NCBI GenBank assembly: GCA_944739405.2
Contig: OX123186.2
Coordinates: 94,997,727 to 95,061,726 of the forward strand
Length of the DNA stretch: 64,000 nucleotides
Direction of reading: 5' to 3'
From: Euclidia mi
Lineage: Eukaryota > Arthropoda > Insecta > Lepidoptera > Erebidae
In this document: positions 20,841-32,561 of the stretch, in pieces
How positions within the stretch are numbered: position 1 is the stretch's first letter
Layout: each line of letters starts with the position of its first letter
The notes under the pieces: model-generated
What the model saw: the letters and a program-made list of their open reading frames with translations, nothing else
Told to the model about the DNA's origin: nothing
The model's database searches: none
Made by a program: the position numbers and the translations under genes

Positions 20841-21323
20841 CCTTCTAGAAAAATAAACGTCTAGCATTCATAGAAACAGTATTTTGTGATTTCATGGTAG
20901 TAGCAATTATCAATATTGTTGGTTGCCAAAAGGCAGCCAAGTTAATTATCATTCAGCGGTGAATGTATATTTTATCTACAAAATCCGTCGCAAATGATAC
21001 GTTTTAGTGGGTCGACCCTTTTCATAGAATTGCAGCTTCACTGATTATTTCGTCAGTCTACCTAAACTTACATTAGGCAGACTATTTACCTACCTATGCT
21101 ATTACATTAAAATGTCGAGTTTATAAGCGAACTTCCTGTATAAACCAAATTGTATTTGGTTGTGGTACGAGATATTATAAAATAAATAACGAAACCAAAT
21201 AATTGGATGACATATTTTCACTTTCATTTACTAACTTTACCTTGTGGTTACATTGAGAAATATTTAGTTACAAACTTTCTATCCTTTGAAATATACAGAC
21301 TTAATTTTGATTATGCATTTTAG
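20841..21323. other. Spacer with 3' UTR of exon 15
   Basis: Poly(A) signal at 20852; otherwise AT-rich intron sequence up to the acceptor gcattttag at 21323. Confidence 0.4.
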
Positions 21324-21559
21324 CTGCAGTTTTCACTGTGACTCGTCATAGCAACCCAGTGATTGAGTGTGGTGGATTAAAGTTTTTCTTGAAGAACGAG
21401 AAGAATAACTCCACTAAAAGAACATTTAGATGCAGTTACTGGGATCGAGGATGCCGCGCTACTATTACTACTGTAGAAAACGATATTATCAGGTCTAGAT
21501 TGATACATAATCATCGTGAACCCTTACACATGAATCATATGTTCCAACATCTGTTTTAA
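21324..21559 (+). CDS. mod(mdg4): FLYWCH alternative terminal exon 16 (Phe for Trp)
   Basis: Acceptor cattttag ends at 21323; 77 residues. Landmarks are V5-T6-R7-H8-S9-N10-P11, G16-G17, then L-K-F-F-L-K instead of Y-R-F-N-K. The Trp of W-x-C is Phe (F34-R-C36); C43-R44-A45 and H61-N62-H63 are present, with a 14-residue His- and Met-rich tail. The alternative AG at 21328-21329 would break the common phase. Its closest relative is exon 17, which shares the F-R-C and F-L-L/F-L-K features. Confidence 0.83.
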
Positions 21560-21892
21560 GAAGCGTTTTGCGCATAGATCTGAAAGTAACTAATTATGGT
21601 GTCCAGTGCTGCTTGCTGAGAACACCAAAATTAGGTCATAGAATGTAGAAGATAGACATCAGTGTGTTCATATTTTGACAGTTCACCAAACTATTCACAT
21701 ATTGATGACTATCGGTGTCCAGAAATAAAAAAAAAAATCACGATTAGGAGATATTGATATAAAATCTTGAAAAATAATATTGGTATCTTTGTACATAGAT
21801 TTAAAAACAACCGACGATCATGATCAATATTTGAAATTTTTGCTACTAGATATATTACGTATTAATATATTTGACACGAGGTTTATACAATA

Positions 21893-22110
21893 CTAGAGGA
21901 CGCCCGCAGCTACGCCCGCACGTATTTTTTTTATTTTATCCGTTTTGCCCGATTCCGTAAGAATTTCAGGAAATCCCTTCTTAGTGCACCCCTACGGTCC
22001 CCAAGGAACATACATGCCAAATTTCAGCTTCCTGCGTCTAATAGTTTAGGCTGTAGCTTGTCTATCAGTCAGTCAGTAACGCAAGGATTTTATATATTAT
22101 ATACAGATTA
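21893..22110. repeat. Helitron-like repeat, reverse of the 4741 copy
   Basis: Starts ctagaggacgcccgcagctac and ends gtcagtcagtaacgcaagg; it contains cccttcttagtgcacc, tccccaaggaacatac and tttcagcttcctgcg, the complements of phrases at 4741-4948. Confidence 0.55.
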
Positions 22111-23343
22111 AATGTCAAATATGTATCGTCTAATGGCCGGTTTCAATATTTGATGTATCCATGGATTTGGCTACTAGAAATATATATTTACATCTCTCAT
22201 GTTCGGTAAGTAGGTTCTTATTACCTCCAAATGGGGCTTGTAGGTGACTAATTAGCGCTCTAGGGTAATAATGAAGCTAGAAAAGCCCTAGGGTGGTAAG
22301 TGATTTAAAAAAAACACTTCTTTCTTTCGAAAAGTTCGCGTACATCTAACCATCATACTGCCAATAGACATCATGCATTCAGCCCAATGACCAAAGAGGT
22401 CGCTTTGCTATTCAGCCTTGTCTTCGTGTGAGTATAATAATAGTCTTCAATTTTAAATAACGGCGAAGCTCAATTTCGTTCTTGAAAAAAAGTTCATTAC
22501 TTGATTCTTTTTAATGAAAAAAGGCGGAAATAGAAACCTTTTACTTTAAATATTTCAGCTTTCAAAACATTTCACTATAAATTTCAACAAATAAAATGTT
22601 TTATTCTTGTAATGCCGGTTTTTTTTCTACTTACCTCACAATCGAGATGTAAAGCAGAATAGTTAGCTCTGGTGTAAGCACCAATTGCACCCTCGAGCTA
22701 TAGGCGCCCGCGCTGTGCTCGTGTGCCTTAATATCTCAGGCTGCAATTGGCGCCTTACAGCCCTTGGCTACTAATCTACTATTGTCATAGGCTTCATACA
22801 AAATATGTCAATTATGTACCTATGTCTAATAGCGAAATCCTTCGATAGATCGAATATTGAAACCGATCGAAAGTAAGAACGTGCTTTTAATGTGATGTAC
22901 TGTTAAAACGTTGAAGGAAAATAATGATTATTGTGTAGTTCAATATTGTAAATCATGAATTGTTTTTATATATTGTTTATATTCGTATATTCTTGTAGTA
23001 TTCTTTATTCTTATTGTAATATGCTATTTACACAAATAAACTGTATCGACATTCTTAGATTTCTTTTTAATTCGTTTTCGGTAATCATACTTTAATTACA
23101 GTATAGCAACTGGGTATCAGAATATACATAGATGTAGGTACTATTTGTAAGACTGCGTTGTCAGGGAGTAACATAATTTGTGTAAAATGTTTTGTGTAAA
23201 TTTTATTCCATTCGTCACATAATCTATTTGTAATTCTTCGAACTGATTCCATAATCATTAAAGAAATATCGTTTTTATTGAACACATAATTCAGAATTAT
23301 ATTAATGGTTAATATTGTAATGAATATTTTGCTTATTTTTCAG
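22111..23343. other. Intronic spacer, no gene seen
   Basis: Contains a mildly GC-rich stretch (22640-22790, with caattgcaccctcgagc and ctgcaattggcgcc inverted to each other) that may be a small repeat. No exon signature seen until the acceptor at 23343. Confidence 0.4.
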
Positions 23344-23537
23344 TAGCAGTTTTCCAGTTCACCCGTCAGGGTTTTCCTGCGATACACTACGGCGGTTTCA
23401 GATTCTTGCTGAAGCATGACTCTAGGAACTCTATTAAGAAACTGTTCAGGTGTAGCCGCTGGGTGCAAGGCTGCAGGGCTTCCATGACAACGATAGATAA
23501 CAATATAATCAAATCAAATATCTGCCATAATCACTGA
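23344..23537 (+). CDS. mod(mdg4): FLYWCH alternative terminal exon 17 (Phe for Trp)
   Basis: Acceptor atttttcag ends at 23343; two bases (ta) finish the split codon, then 63 residues. It starts A-V-F-Q-F-T-R-Q-G-F-P-A-I. Landmarks are G16-G17-F18-R19-F20, F34-R-C36 (Phe where most have Trp), C43-R44-A45 and H61-N62-H63 before TGA. There is no start codon in the first part, so splicing is required. Together with exon 16 it forms a Phe-type pair. Confidence 0.86.
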
Positions 23538-24424
23538 CTGACAAAAGTGCCATATAGCCCTTCAAATCGATGTTTAAAATGCTGTAACTTAGTCAAAAGA
23601 ATTCCTTATAAATTATTTGCCTGCTGCTCCGATCGCGTTATTTATAAACCGAAACCTTCCTCAGGAATCACACTATCTATAGGTGAAAACTGTACAATAA
23701 TCCTTTAGGTAGTTTTTGAGTGTATCGCGATCACACAGACAGATAGAACGAAAAGGAGACTTCATTTTAAAATATGTACAAATACAGTATGTATAGATTA
23801 TCATTAGTAAATTTTCAAGTCGAATGTTTTATAAGCAATTTCCTATTAATGGTGCATCCACAAAGCGTTCAGTTTTTGTTGAACAACATCTAGAAACACG
23901 GTTACATTTAATTACATTTAGCAACAATATATTCCAATACCTCGACTGCTTTGTTATAACATCTTGTGCACACATTCTCAAATGTTTTCTAACAGAAAGC
24001 TACTGCGGTGTGAATTAATAATAATTTAATATCTAAGGTAATATTATTTAAAGATTATCTAAAAATTGTTTATATTCAATTTTAATAATATTTATTTTAG
24101 AAAAGGATGACGTTGATATTTTCATGTTGTATATCTTGATTTAGTATAGTTTTATGTTAAACATAAGTATATTTGTGGTAATTTGAGATGATACACGCAA
24201 TTTGATTATTTTAAGATACTATTTGTAACTAACTATAACTTGAATTTTAAAGATTATGTATCATATATTATAATTTAAGGTTTATGTGTTCAATGTTATT
24301 TTTTATATTCTTGGCAATCTACTCGAAATGCATAACACATCATGTTTTTATAATACTAAAATGAATATATTTATGTTAAAGCTCTACAGCGTGTAGTTAA
24401 TACCAATATAAAAAATAACTGTTA
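23538..24424. other. Spacer, no gene seen
   Basis: Very AT-rich. No exon, repeat or coding recognised. Confidence 0.4.
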
Positions 24425-25048
24425 TTATTTTACCTTCGGGAAGGGTGTCATCGTTGTCTCAAGTACTGGTAGCAGAAACCGCATACCACCATTTTTTGTT
24501 TTTCCTCGAAAACATTTCGCAGACCACTTTGTCGCCAATGGACCAGATGGGTCGACAGTTTGCGCCATCCATCCGGGTGGATGAACGAAGACTGCTTTTA
24601 CGTCTATATTCAACAGTTTGTACGATACGCTGGCTGCAGCTCAGAACGACCATTATTATTACTCTTGGATAACCCCTATCCCCATCTGTCTATTGACACT
24701 TTAGATTATTGCAAAGAAAACGGTGTTATTATATTGTCGTTTCCGCCTAATTGCTCCTGTAAACTTCAACCGCTGGACCGTAGTGTTTACGGAACTTTGA
24801 AGAGGCATGGCAGTGTTGCTTGTGATGACTAAGTCAAGAAACATCCTGCATGACAAACAATGACTATTCATGATATTCCCGCTATCGTCAAAACTAGTTT
24901 ACCACCAGCTACAACTCCTCAAAACATTAAATCTGGGTTTTCAGTAAGTGGTATATGGCCTTATAATCGTAATATTTTTGCTGATATTGACTTTGCTCCT
25001 CTTCATGTCGCTGATAGACCAGAAATTCAGAAAATCGAAATGAATTGA
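24425..25048 (+). pseudogene. pogo/Tigger-type DDE transposase remnant
   Basis: Broken frames together read like the second half of a pogo-class transposase. First comes R-I-P-P-F-F-V-F-P-R-K with H-F-V-A-N-G-P-D-G-S, then H-P-S-G-W-M-N-E-D. A catalytic-type L-L-L-D-N-P-Y-P-H-L follows, then F-P-P-N-C-S-C-K-L-Q-P-L-D-R-S-V-Y-G, and finally S-G-F-S-V-S-G-I-W-P-Y-N-R. Frame shifts and a TAA at 24830 show that it is inactive. Confidence 0.75.
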
Positions 25049-25465
25049 TTATGATTATTGATTATGATAATGATTGATTGATGATTATGATTATGAAATG
25101 ATGAATGAAATGATTATTTATTTATTTCGTGTAAACTTTTAAAGTGCTTACGAAAAGTCAAATTAAAATTGTTCAGTTTATACATCATTTTTATTTTTGT
25201 GTTAAAATACAGCAGCTCAATCCCAAGCATTTTTATCGCCTATATAATCAGTAATTTTGTAATATACTTTTAAACACAGTGTTTTAACAATAGTTTTTAA
25301 TTTATTTATAGATAAATTTCTTATATTAAGAGGGACCTTGTCATAAAAGCGTATACACTGCCCCATAAAACAGCAACTTACTTTGTGGAGGCGGGTGCTA
25401 TAACTATAAGATTATTCTTATGTCTAGTATTAACAGTGTGTAGATCACTGTTTTTAGTAAAATTG

Positions 25466-25468
<3 letters not shown>

Positions 25469-25533
<65 letters not shown>
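25469..25533. repeat. (TA)n microsatellite
   Basis: About 65 bases of uninterrupted TA, directly followed by a catcatcagcc-type LINE/SINE tail, which suggests the microsatellite grew at the end of an inserted element. Confidence 0.9.
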
Positions 25534-25535
<2 letters not shown>

Positions 25536-25765
25536 TCATCAGCCTTTATCAGTCCACTGCTGGACTAGGCCTCTCCTTTGAAAGGAGGAATTGGCCTACT
25601 ATACCACGCTGGCCAAACGGGTTGGTATAGGGTTTGTATCAAGTTTTCCTTCTCTTACAGTGTTGTTCTCTGCATAATATGCTCCCTCTGTCGGCTCTTA
25701 CGACACCCATGGGATGATATGGGGTGGTGACATTCCGTATTCTTAATCCGTCACCACACGGACAG
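25534..25765 (-). repeat. Lepidopteran catcatcagcc interspersed repeat
   Basis: Begins catcatcagcctttatcagtc, continues gtccactgctggactagg and accacgctggccaaacgg. Related copies are at 50513-50690 and 56160-56470. No gene content; the open frames across it are shadows. Confidence 0.65.
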
Positions 25766-25767
25766 TA

Positions 25768-26060
25768 TATATATATATATATATAAATATATTGCGAAGC
25801 AACAGTTAGAATGTCTATCTCACTGAACTTTTCTCTTAGAGAAACACGAGGACCGCGGTTATAAATACCCTTTATTGCTCTTTTCTGCAGAACGAATATT
25901 GTGTTAAAGTCTGCAGCATTCCCACAGAGAAGAATCCCATATGACATAATACTATGAAAGTAACTGAAGTAGACCATTCTAGCTGTTTCTATATCTGTGA
26001 GGCGTCTAATTGTCTTAACTGCATAGGCTGCAGAACTAAGTTTGCCCGAAAGTCTTTAAA
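25768..26060 (-). pseudogene. LINE C-terminal fragment
   Basis: After a second TA run (25768-25795) the minus strand reads Y-F-H-S-I-M-S-Y-G-I-L-L-C-G-N-A, then V-L-Q-K-R-A-I and R-V-S-L-R-E-K-F. This is typical of the end of Jockey-type reverse transcriptases. It is a short dead fragment. Confidence 0.65.
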
Positions 26061-26252
26061 AAACTAAAATTAGCTAGTGGGTTCCTTTTCTGATGTAGGC
26101 ACGCATTATGAAGAGATTTTTCATATCCAAACTCTATGGTGTTGAATAGAGCTTGAAAGTTTAGGGCAGATGACGCTGCGAGCGAATGTTAGCTTGCTAT
26201 AAATATCCTATGCTAGTTAGACATATTTAATCAAATCTTTTATTTCCTTCAG

Positions 26253-26446
26253 CACCGCTCATAATTAAATCGAGACGCGGCAAACCAAAGATGTATTTAG
26301 ACGGACACATGTACAACCTAAAGAATCCTAACGCTGCAAAGAAGATGTGGAGATGTGTCAAGTGGTCTGGTCCATTAAAATGCCGAGCTTTGGTAAAAAC
26401 ATTCGACGGAAAGATTATCAGTTATCGAGAGCCACACACGCACTGA
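26253..26446 (+). CDS. mod(mdg4): FLYWCH alternative terminal exon 18 (HTH type)
   Basis: Acceptor ttccttcag ends at 26252; 63 residues, with no start codon near the 5' end. Landmarks are S6-R7-R8-G9-K10-P11, G17-H18-M19-Y20-N21, W32-R-C34, C43-R44-A45 and H61-T62-H63 before TGA. It is divergent in the first half (K-M-Y-L-D-G-H-M-Y instead of V-I-x-x-G-x-Y-R-F), but the metal ligands are complete. It marks the transition between the 5' and middle subgroups of the array. Confidence 0.87.
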
Positions 26447-27008
26447 AAACTTTGAAGATGAGTACTTTAGGTCATAAGATGCAATGGGATTTTCAAGTAC
26501 ATTTATATAAAGTCCCTATCAATGTAAAATCTCTAGTTCTGAATGGCATATCATTGTAAAGCGCACACTACTGAAGTCATGACATTTGAACAAATTGTTT
26601 GAGAAGCCGCTGATTTTAAAGCTAGTATGAAATTGGGCACAAGGTCGTTACAAATAAAGGTAATTAAAATACGGCTTTGTTGTAGTCTGACCATGTCGCT
26701 CCACCATACCCACGTCATATCCGACGTGTGATTTATATTAGAACGTATAATGTTGTTTAATGTTTAAATAGTTTACGGTAATGTTCAAATAGTTTCAAAG
26801 GCGAAATTGCATAGATTCTTTTAAAAGGTCAATGTAAACGCTTTTCAACTCGGAAAAGTACGATATATATATGTACTCAAGGTAGTCTCGAAAATTTTAC
26901 TTTGAGTAGAATGCGGACATCGTTATCACGGAGAAAATCACTCCGCATTCTGACCACTGCACGGATTATAGTCTTTGTCATTATATAGCCTAAATGATCA
27001 ATTTTCAG
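26447..27008. other. Spacer, no gene seen
   Basis: Contains 3' flank of exon 18. An imperfect inverted pair (cactccgcattctgacc near 26940 and tttgagtagaatgcggacat near 26902) is present. No coding recognised. Confidence 0.35.
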
Positions 27009-27202
27009 ATATTGTCATGACGACATTCAAGTTTGGTAAGCCCGTGGTCCTGTACCAAGGATACCGCTTCAATCAACACAGCAACACCAAGGGAGACAGG
27101 GGTTACTTCGTGTGCGCCAAAAAAGGACCTATGAGCTGCCGAGCTTCTATACGAACCTTGAATAACGAAATAATACAAATCAGAAATTGTCATAATCACT
27201 AG
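27009..27202 (+). CDS. mod(mdg4): FLYWCH alternative terminal exon 19 (Phe for Trp)
   Basis: Acceptor aattttcag ends at 27008; 63 residues. Landmarks are F6-K7-F8-G9-K10-P11, G17-Y18-R19-F20-N21-Q22-H23-S24, F33-V-C35 with Phe in the Trp position, C43-R44-A45 and H61-N62-H63. The Q-H-S triplet after R-F-N is shared with the next subgroup (33972-50442). AATAAA at 27301-27306 can serve as its poly(A) signal. Confidence 0.87.
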
Positions 27203-27518
27203 GTACTAGCTATTAACATTCAAATCCAAAGTACGTTATTCAGTGTTGGGCTACCTACGGTCTAACACTCATGAATGTCAAAATATTTTTATAGTCTATA
27301 AATAAAGTCCTTTTACCCGATTTATTGTCTTATGTATTTTCGGATATGTTTAAATTTTTACTGTGGGTTTTAATGCGTTTTGTAAACTTGATTTGGCAAA
27401 AATAAATAATGAAGGACTTACTAACTTCAATAAAGAAAGGAAGAAATTATGTGATTGCAAAAATTGACGCTATTTTGATTTTTCTATGCGTTTGAAGCGT
27501 AATGCAACTCAATGAATT

Positions 27519-28082
27519 ATGTGGATTACGTACGACAAGCACGTGCGAAAAAGGTCGTGGTCAAAGGCCGGTCAGGCTTCACAGACTGTGGCGAAACCCG
27601 GGTTAACTCGCAACAAGGTGATGCTGTGTGTGTGGTGGGATTGGAAGGGCATTATTCATTAAGAGCTGTTACCACCAGGTAGGACCATCGATTCTGAACT
27701 CTACTGCAAACAATTGATGAGATTAAAGCAAGAAGTTGAGAGAAAGCGGCCGGAATTAATCAACAGGAGGGGTGTGGCTTTTCATCATGATATCGCTAGA
27801 CCTCACACATATTTAGCCACTCAGCAAAAATTAAGAGAGTTTGGCTGGGAGGTGTTAATACATCCACCGTATAGTCCTGACCTTGCACCTTCAGATTTCC
27901 ACCGGTTTCGGTCTCTTCAGAATTCTTTAGGCAGTGTCAGGTTAACACCACGAAAGGACTGCCAAAACCACTTGTCGCGGTATTTTGATCAGAAGTTCCA
28001 AAATTTCTATAGCAATGGGATCATGTTCCTACCTACAAGATGGCAAAAAGGTATCGAACAAAAAGGTACTTACATACTTTAG
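27519..28082 (+). pseudogene. mariner transposase remnant (DD34D)
   Basis: 5'-truncated mariner-like coding. W-I-T-Y-D-K-H-V-R-K-R-S-W-S and V-A-K-P-G-L-T come first, then an in-frame TAA near 27661. After it are H-H-D-I-A-R-P-H, P-P-Y-S-P-D-L-A-P-S-D and W-Q-K-G-I-E-Q-K-G-T-Y at the C-terminus. Thirty-four residues separate the second and third Asp. The N-terminal HTH part is missing. Confidence 0.8.
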
Positions 28083-28872
28083 TTAAATGTGAATAAACTA
28101 TGTAAAGGATCGTTTGGTGTATATTCAATGTTCTAGGTAGGTATCACTGTGTGTACGGGGTTCTCTCAGGTCAGGAAATAAAAGATGTGTTCATCAGTAC
28201 TAATGCGTGATCTATTCAAGAACAATAACACGTTTACATTGTACTCGCACCAGGAAACGACTGGCGAGCTTAGCGTAAGTGCCGTGGCACTACAAAGTAC
28301 AAACATGCATTGTCATCACACTGTGTGGGGCCGCTACGCCGTGTTAAAAAATGTTTTGAATTTTCTTAAAAAACGCGAAGAAATATTATAATAATTATTA
28401 ATTTACATTTGTAAAAAAGTAATGACGAATAAAATTGAATGGTGTATACGAAATTGTCAAGAAGTGCGTTTAAAAAAAGATATCATTTATAAAACAGTTA
28501 CCTACATAAAAATCAATCGTACATTCATTTCTCAATTTCTTGAAGGACAGATTTCCCTGGGCCACTGTTTGGGTAAATTATGCATTTATTCTTATCTGTG
28601 AATCTTTAGATGAGCACGAACTTTAGTTTGTTAATAATCTCTTTAAGTAAGTTTGAAAATAACAAATAAAAACGAATCGCTTGCTATCTAGAAGACTGAT
28701 TGTTCCTCATATTGTAATATTGCACGTATTTTTGTTGAATTTTATTTACAAAAAAAACTAAGACTTACCTAATTATTTATCTATTTTTAATATTTGTTTT
28801 TCTGTTTAAGCGTGACTGGAAATATACAGATGGACACGATGTTTAATTTGTTAAAAATATCTGTGAGTATGT
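28083..28872. other. Spacer, no gene seen
   Basis: AT-rich, nothing recognised beyond the 3' flank of the mariner remnant. Confidence 0.35.
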
Positions 28873-29265
28873 AAGGCGGCGATAGCCGAGTGGATAACCA
28901 ACAGAGGCAACAGACTGCCATGCAGAGGGTATTGGGCTCGAATCCATGGCGCGCATCAATGACTTTTCGGAGTTATGTGCGTATTGAATGGTTAATTATC
29001 GCTTGTCCCGTGCCTCGGTGAGCACGTTAAGCCGTCGGTCCCGGTGGTCATGAAGATCTTTGACAGTCGTTAGGTATAGGGTGTCAGTACCTTCTAAATA
29101 AACTGACACTAGTCTAAACCATGGAATATCGCTATCCCTTCGGATTGCGGAGGTCAGACAGGCAGTCGCTCTGTGGAAAAGCTAATATTCAGCCAAATCC
29201 GGTTAGACTAGAACGCGGACCCCAATCGAAACTGGGATAACGCTAACAGGATGAGGATGTGTGAG
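28873..29265 (+). mobile_element. tRNA-derived SINE (family S1), plus orientation
   Basis: Pol III promoter boxes are clear: box A tagccgagtgg at 28883-28893 and box B ggctcgaatcc at 28935-28945. The tRNA-like head is followed by a long unrelated body (ggtcccggtggtcatgaagat, ccatggaatatcgctatccc) ending gggataacgctaacaggatg. Copies at 9893-10183 and 55108-55385 are in the other orientation. Confidence 0.8.
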
Positions 29266-29929
29266 TATGTATAAAAAGTACAAATAAATACGAATTGTTT
29301 GATATCTAAAAGACTGATTGTCATGAACACTTATTAATAAATGTGATATCTACTTATTTACTTTTTTGTTTAATTTTTACTTTTTGTACGTGACTGTACC
29401 ACAACCACAGGTACTGAAAATAAATATCTAATTAGTAGAGTAAATGGGAAATATAAATTATTTTAATTAAAAACAGAGCAGGATACGAGTAGGCCCCACA
29501 AAAATTTGAGGGTACTAGTGGGCACAGGGTCCGAATTTCAGGGGACCAGTGGGTACCGACCCGTTTACTCCAAAAACCAGATGGCGCATTCTCGCCTGTC
29601 AAAGTCGAAAATGTTTGCTACAATATGCCTAAAGAGGGCACTCTTTTTACGTGGTATATTTATACACTTTGGAATGCGTCATCGTATGATAGACTACGAT
29701 TGGCCTTTCACGATGAAGCCCTTTCTTGTTGACTTAAATGACATCGAAAGTCATAAAAAATCATTGCACGAAAATTTTCTCGTGTTAAATTCATGTTGAC
29801 GTGACACAGACAATTTTCAATTTGCCGCCAAATCGTAAAACAAATGACAAATGAATGAAATATATACTCAGTAATATTGGCAAAGAGTTCTATTTTCAAA
29901 TTTTAGAATATTTTTTTATTATATTGTTT
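29266..29929. other. Spacer, no gene seen
   Basis: An open frame at 29506-29799 has no family resemblance. It lies next to a mariner end and may be transposon-derived. Confidence 0.3.
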
Positions 29930-29937
29930 ATAAGTGG

Positions 29938-29971
29938 CCAGTTCTAAGAACTTTCAGTTTGACCCTCGTAT
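29938..29971 (+). repeat. Solo mariner 3' terminal repeat
   Basis: The phrase ttctaagaactttcagtttg then accctcgtat is nearly identical to the right end of the mariner at 31709-31738, in the same orientation. It is a right end without a body, left by a deletion or by nested copies. Confidence 0.7.
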
Positions 29972-30137
29972 CTTGTGATGTTGCTTCTATTAATGAAATT
30001 TAATTAATGAAAATTCTGAACTTTGATAATGAACTACCTATGTTTGTGCTAACGAACGATACTTCTTTGATATTCAAAGTAGATAGAAATAAGGAACATT
30101 TTAACGAAATAAACAGTGCGCTCATTCAAGTAACTAA

Positions 30138-30371
30138 ATGTTTAATGTAAACAATCTAGCACTGAACGCCAAAAAAACAAAATGTATTAATTTTGCTCTG
30201 CCTAATGTCAGAAAGCTTGGTCCTAGTGTAGCTCTAAATGACGATGTTCTCGAAACATCTGAATCTACATTATTTCTAGGAATAACACTTGATTCGAAAT
30301 TACAGTGGGGTGCGCACGTTACATATCTCTCAGGGAAGCTTAGCTCAGTCTCACTAAAACAGATAAAATGA
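30138..30371 (+). pseudogene. LINE reverse transcriptase fragment
   Basis: Open frame with N-N-L-A-L-N-A-K-K-T-K-C-I-N-F, then F-L-G-I-T-L-D-S-K-L-Q-W-G-A-H-V, the thumb-side region after the Y-A-D-D motif in Jockey-like reverse transcriptases. Catalytic residues lie outside the fragment. Confidence 0.7.
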
Positions 30372-30748
30372 GCCCCAACCTGGCATGACTAGGTCTACTC
30401 TTTTATGAGTTCCAGTCGCAACACTTGAATGGGATAGTATACCATCAGTCCACATAATCTTACCAGATTTCAACGCAAGAAACAAAATAATATCTAAATA
30501 CTGAAATATATCCTGAATCAACATAATGGAAAAAATAAAGTAATAATGTCCATTTAGGTATATAAAAATAAGAAACTTATTTGAACGTAATTCGCACAGC
30601 CAGGCCTATAACACATGTCATAGATACAAATCACAAAAAATTCTAAGTCTCAAAGTTATTTAGTTGAACTACATTTCCGCAAGTTACCGTACGTAGTACG
30701 TACTGTTGCCGCCGTGTCGCTGTAGTGACGCGATTTTGTACCTACTAA

Positions 30749-31669
30749 TTTTGTAAACGCGTCCTTAAACGTGGTCGCACTAATCTCACTGATGATGTAC
30801 GTGAGGGACGGCCTTCTACGGCGACGACTGAAAATAACATCTGTGTTGTGCGGCGTATGATAGAGACTGACAAAAGAGTGACCTATCAGCAGATTCGGAC
30901 AAGCTTAGGCATCGGTATGAGTCAAGTGCACAAAATCCTCCACGAACATTTAGCGGTCAGGAAGCTTTGCGCCCGGTGGATACCTCATAATTTGACTAAG
31001 GCTCAAAAACTCCATCGTGTGGATTGGTGCCGTAAAATGATTGAAAGATTTAACGGAGGTGACTCAAATGCTGTGTTCGACATGCTAACAGGTGACGAAA
31101 GCTGGATTTACTGTTATGATCCTGAAACCAAAAGACAATCTGCTCAGTGGGTGTTTCCTTTCGAGGAGTTGCCAACTAAAGTGAAGAGAGATCGAAGTGT
31201 GGGAAAAAAAATGGTGGCCTCGTTCTTTGGAAGGATAGGTCATTTCGCAACAATTGTGTTAGAGGATCAAAAAACAGTTTCTGCAGAATGGTACACTACC
31301 AATTGTTTGCCACTTGTCTTGGAAAAAGTTCGAGAGAAACGACCTCGCAGTAGGATCCTCCTTCACCACGACAACGCCTCGTCGCACACCGCCAAGCGAA
31401 CGATCGACTATTTGGCGACATCAAACGTTGAATTACTGGGTCACCCGCCGTATAGCCCCGACCTCACGCCTTGTGATTTTTATTTATTTCCAAAAATTAA
31501 AGAAAAACTTAAAGGAAAGCGGTTTATGAATGCTGAAGAAGCGGTGGCTGCGTATCGCGATGCCATTGAAGAGACCCCTAAGGACGAGTGGGCAAAGTGC
31601 CTTTCCCAGTGGTTCCATCGCATGCAGCGGTGTATTGACGTCAATGGACAATATTTTGAAAAGATATAA
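30749..31669 (+). pseudogene. mariner transposase, nearly complete (DD34D)
   Basis: One open frame of about 300 codons. An HTH part comes first (R-E-G-R-P-S-T-A, I-G-M-S-Q-V-H-K-I-L), then W-I-P-H-N-L-T, the first Asp in T-G-D-E-S-W-I-Y, the second in H-H-D-N-A-S-S-H, and the third in P-Y-S-P-D-L-T-P-C-D-F-Y-L-F-P. Thirty-four residues lie between the last two. The N-terminal start is lost: the frame closes upstream at TAA 30746-30748 and no matching left terminal repeat is found. The right terminal repeat is at 31709-31738. The frame is otherwise uninterrupted, so the insertion is fairly young. Confidence 0.85.
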
Positions 31670-31814
31670 TAAAACTAATAACTGGCTAATGTAATCAGTT
31701 TTTGATTTTCTAAGAACTTTCAGTTTGACCCTCGTATTATTAGACATAGTCAGTACCGAAGCAATTATAAATTATGAAATAAACATAATAATTGTGTATT
31801 GTCATTTAAAGATC

Positions 31815-32380
31815 GTTCGACAAAGTGGACCATTCACTGTTATGTCTTAAGCTCGCCTACTATGGAATACACGGTTGCTTGATAAGGTGGATCACATCTT
31901 ACCTGAGTAACAGGAGCCAACTTGTGACTGTTAAGGGTTACTCTTCTTCACCTGTACCTGTTTCTTCTGGAGTGCCGCAGGGGTCTCACCTTGGCCCACT
32001 CTTCTTTATAGTTCTTATTAACGATCTTGTTGAGCGTTTATCTTGCCCTGCACTGCTTTACGCTTAAATGCTCAAAGTACATTTCTCGTAAATTTACCTA
32101 TAGACGCTTGAAGCATAATGAGAGGCTAAGTAAGTTTAGGGTTCTATCGTTGAAGACTCGTCGACGTAGATAAATGATCTACTCTATTTACATAAGTTGG
32201 TTCATTCAACTATTGATACACCGCCTTTGCTTTCTTGTCTCAAATTTAACACTTCCCATAGATCGCGTAATCCTAACATATTCGCAATTCAGGCTTACAA
32301 AAACAATAAATCTTTTTATAATCCAGTGGTAAGAATGTGTAGAGCATACAATGGAATGGCACGATGTGAATAAAGAGATC
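31815..32380 (+). pseudogene. Jockey-type LINE 3' fragment
   Basis: F-D-K-V-D-H-S-L-L-C-L-K-L begins at 31817, followed by S-G-V-P-Q-G-S-H-L-G-P-L-F-F, then a stop at 32065-32067 where Y-A-D-D would follow. The region to about 32370 carries the C-terminal piece in another frame (S-H-R-S-R-N-P-N-I-F-A-I, P-V-V-R-M-C-R-A-Y-N). It is an internally deleted dead copy. Confidence 0.7.
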
Positions 32381-32561
32381 GACATTTTTGATATAAGATT
32401 CAATAGGTATAAAAAACTGTATCGGATTTACTTGTTTTTGAAGAGTTCCTAGTTTGATTATAGTTTAATTATAGTTTGGTTAAATTTATTTGTAAGTAAT
32501 AGTGGGATGTTAGAATTTTTCTGGTATTAGGTTATAAATAGTCAAATATTATATAGTTTAA

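Noticed and set aside
25385..25630. Open frame with a long I-Y-I-Y repeat
   Set aside because: It is the translation of a (TA)n microsatellite and adjoining repeat.
28873..28950. tRNA gene (box A and box B present)
   Set aside because: Clear promoter boxes, but the sequence is a SINE head with no full cloverleaf and several other copies in the window; the same applies at 10100-10183, 17960-18025, 33530-33600, 44125-44190 and 47340-47410.
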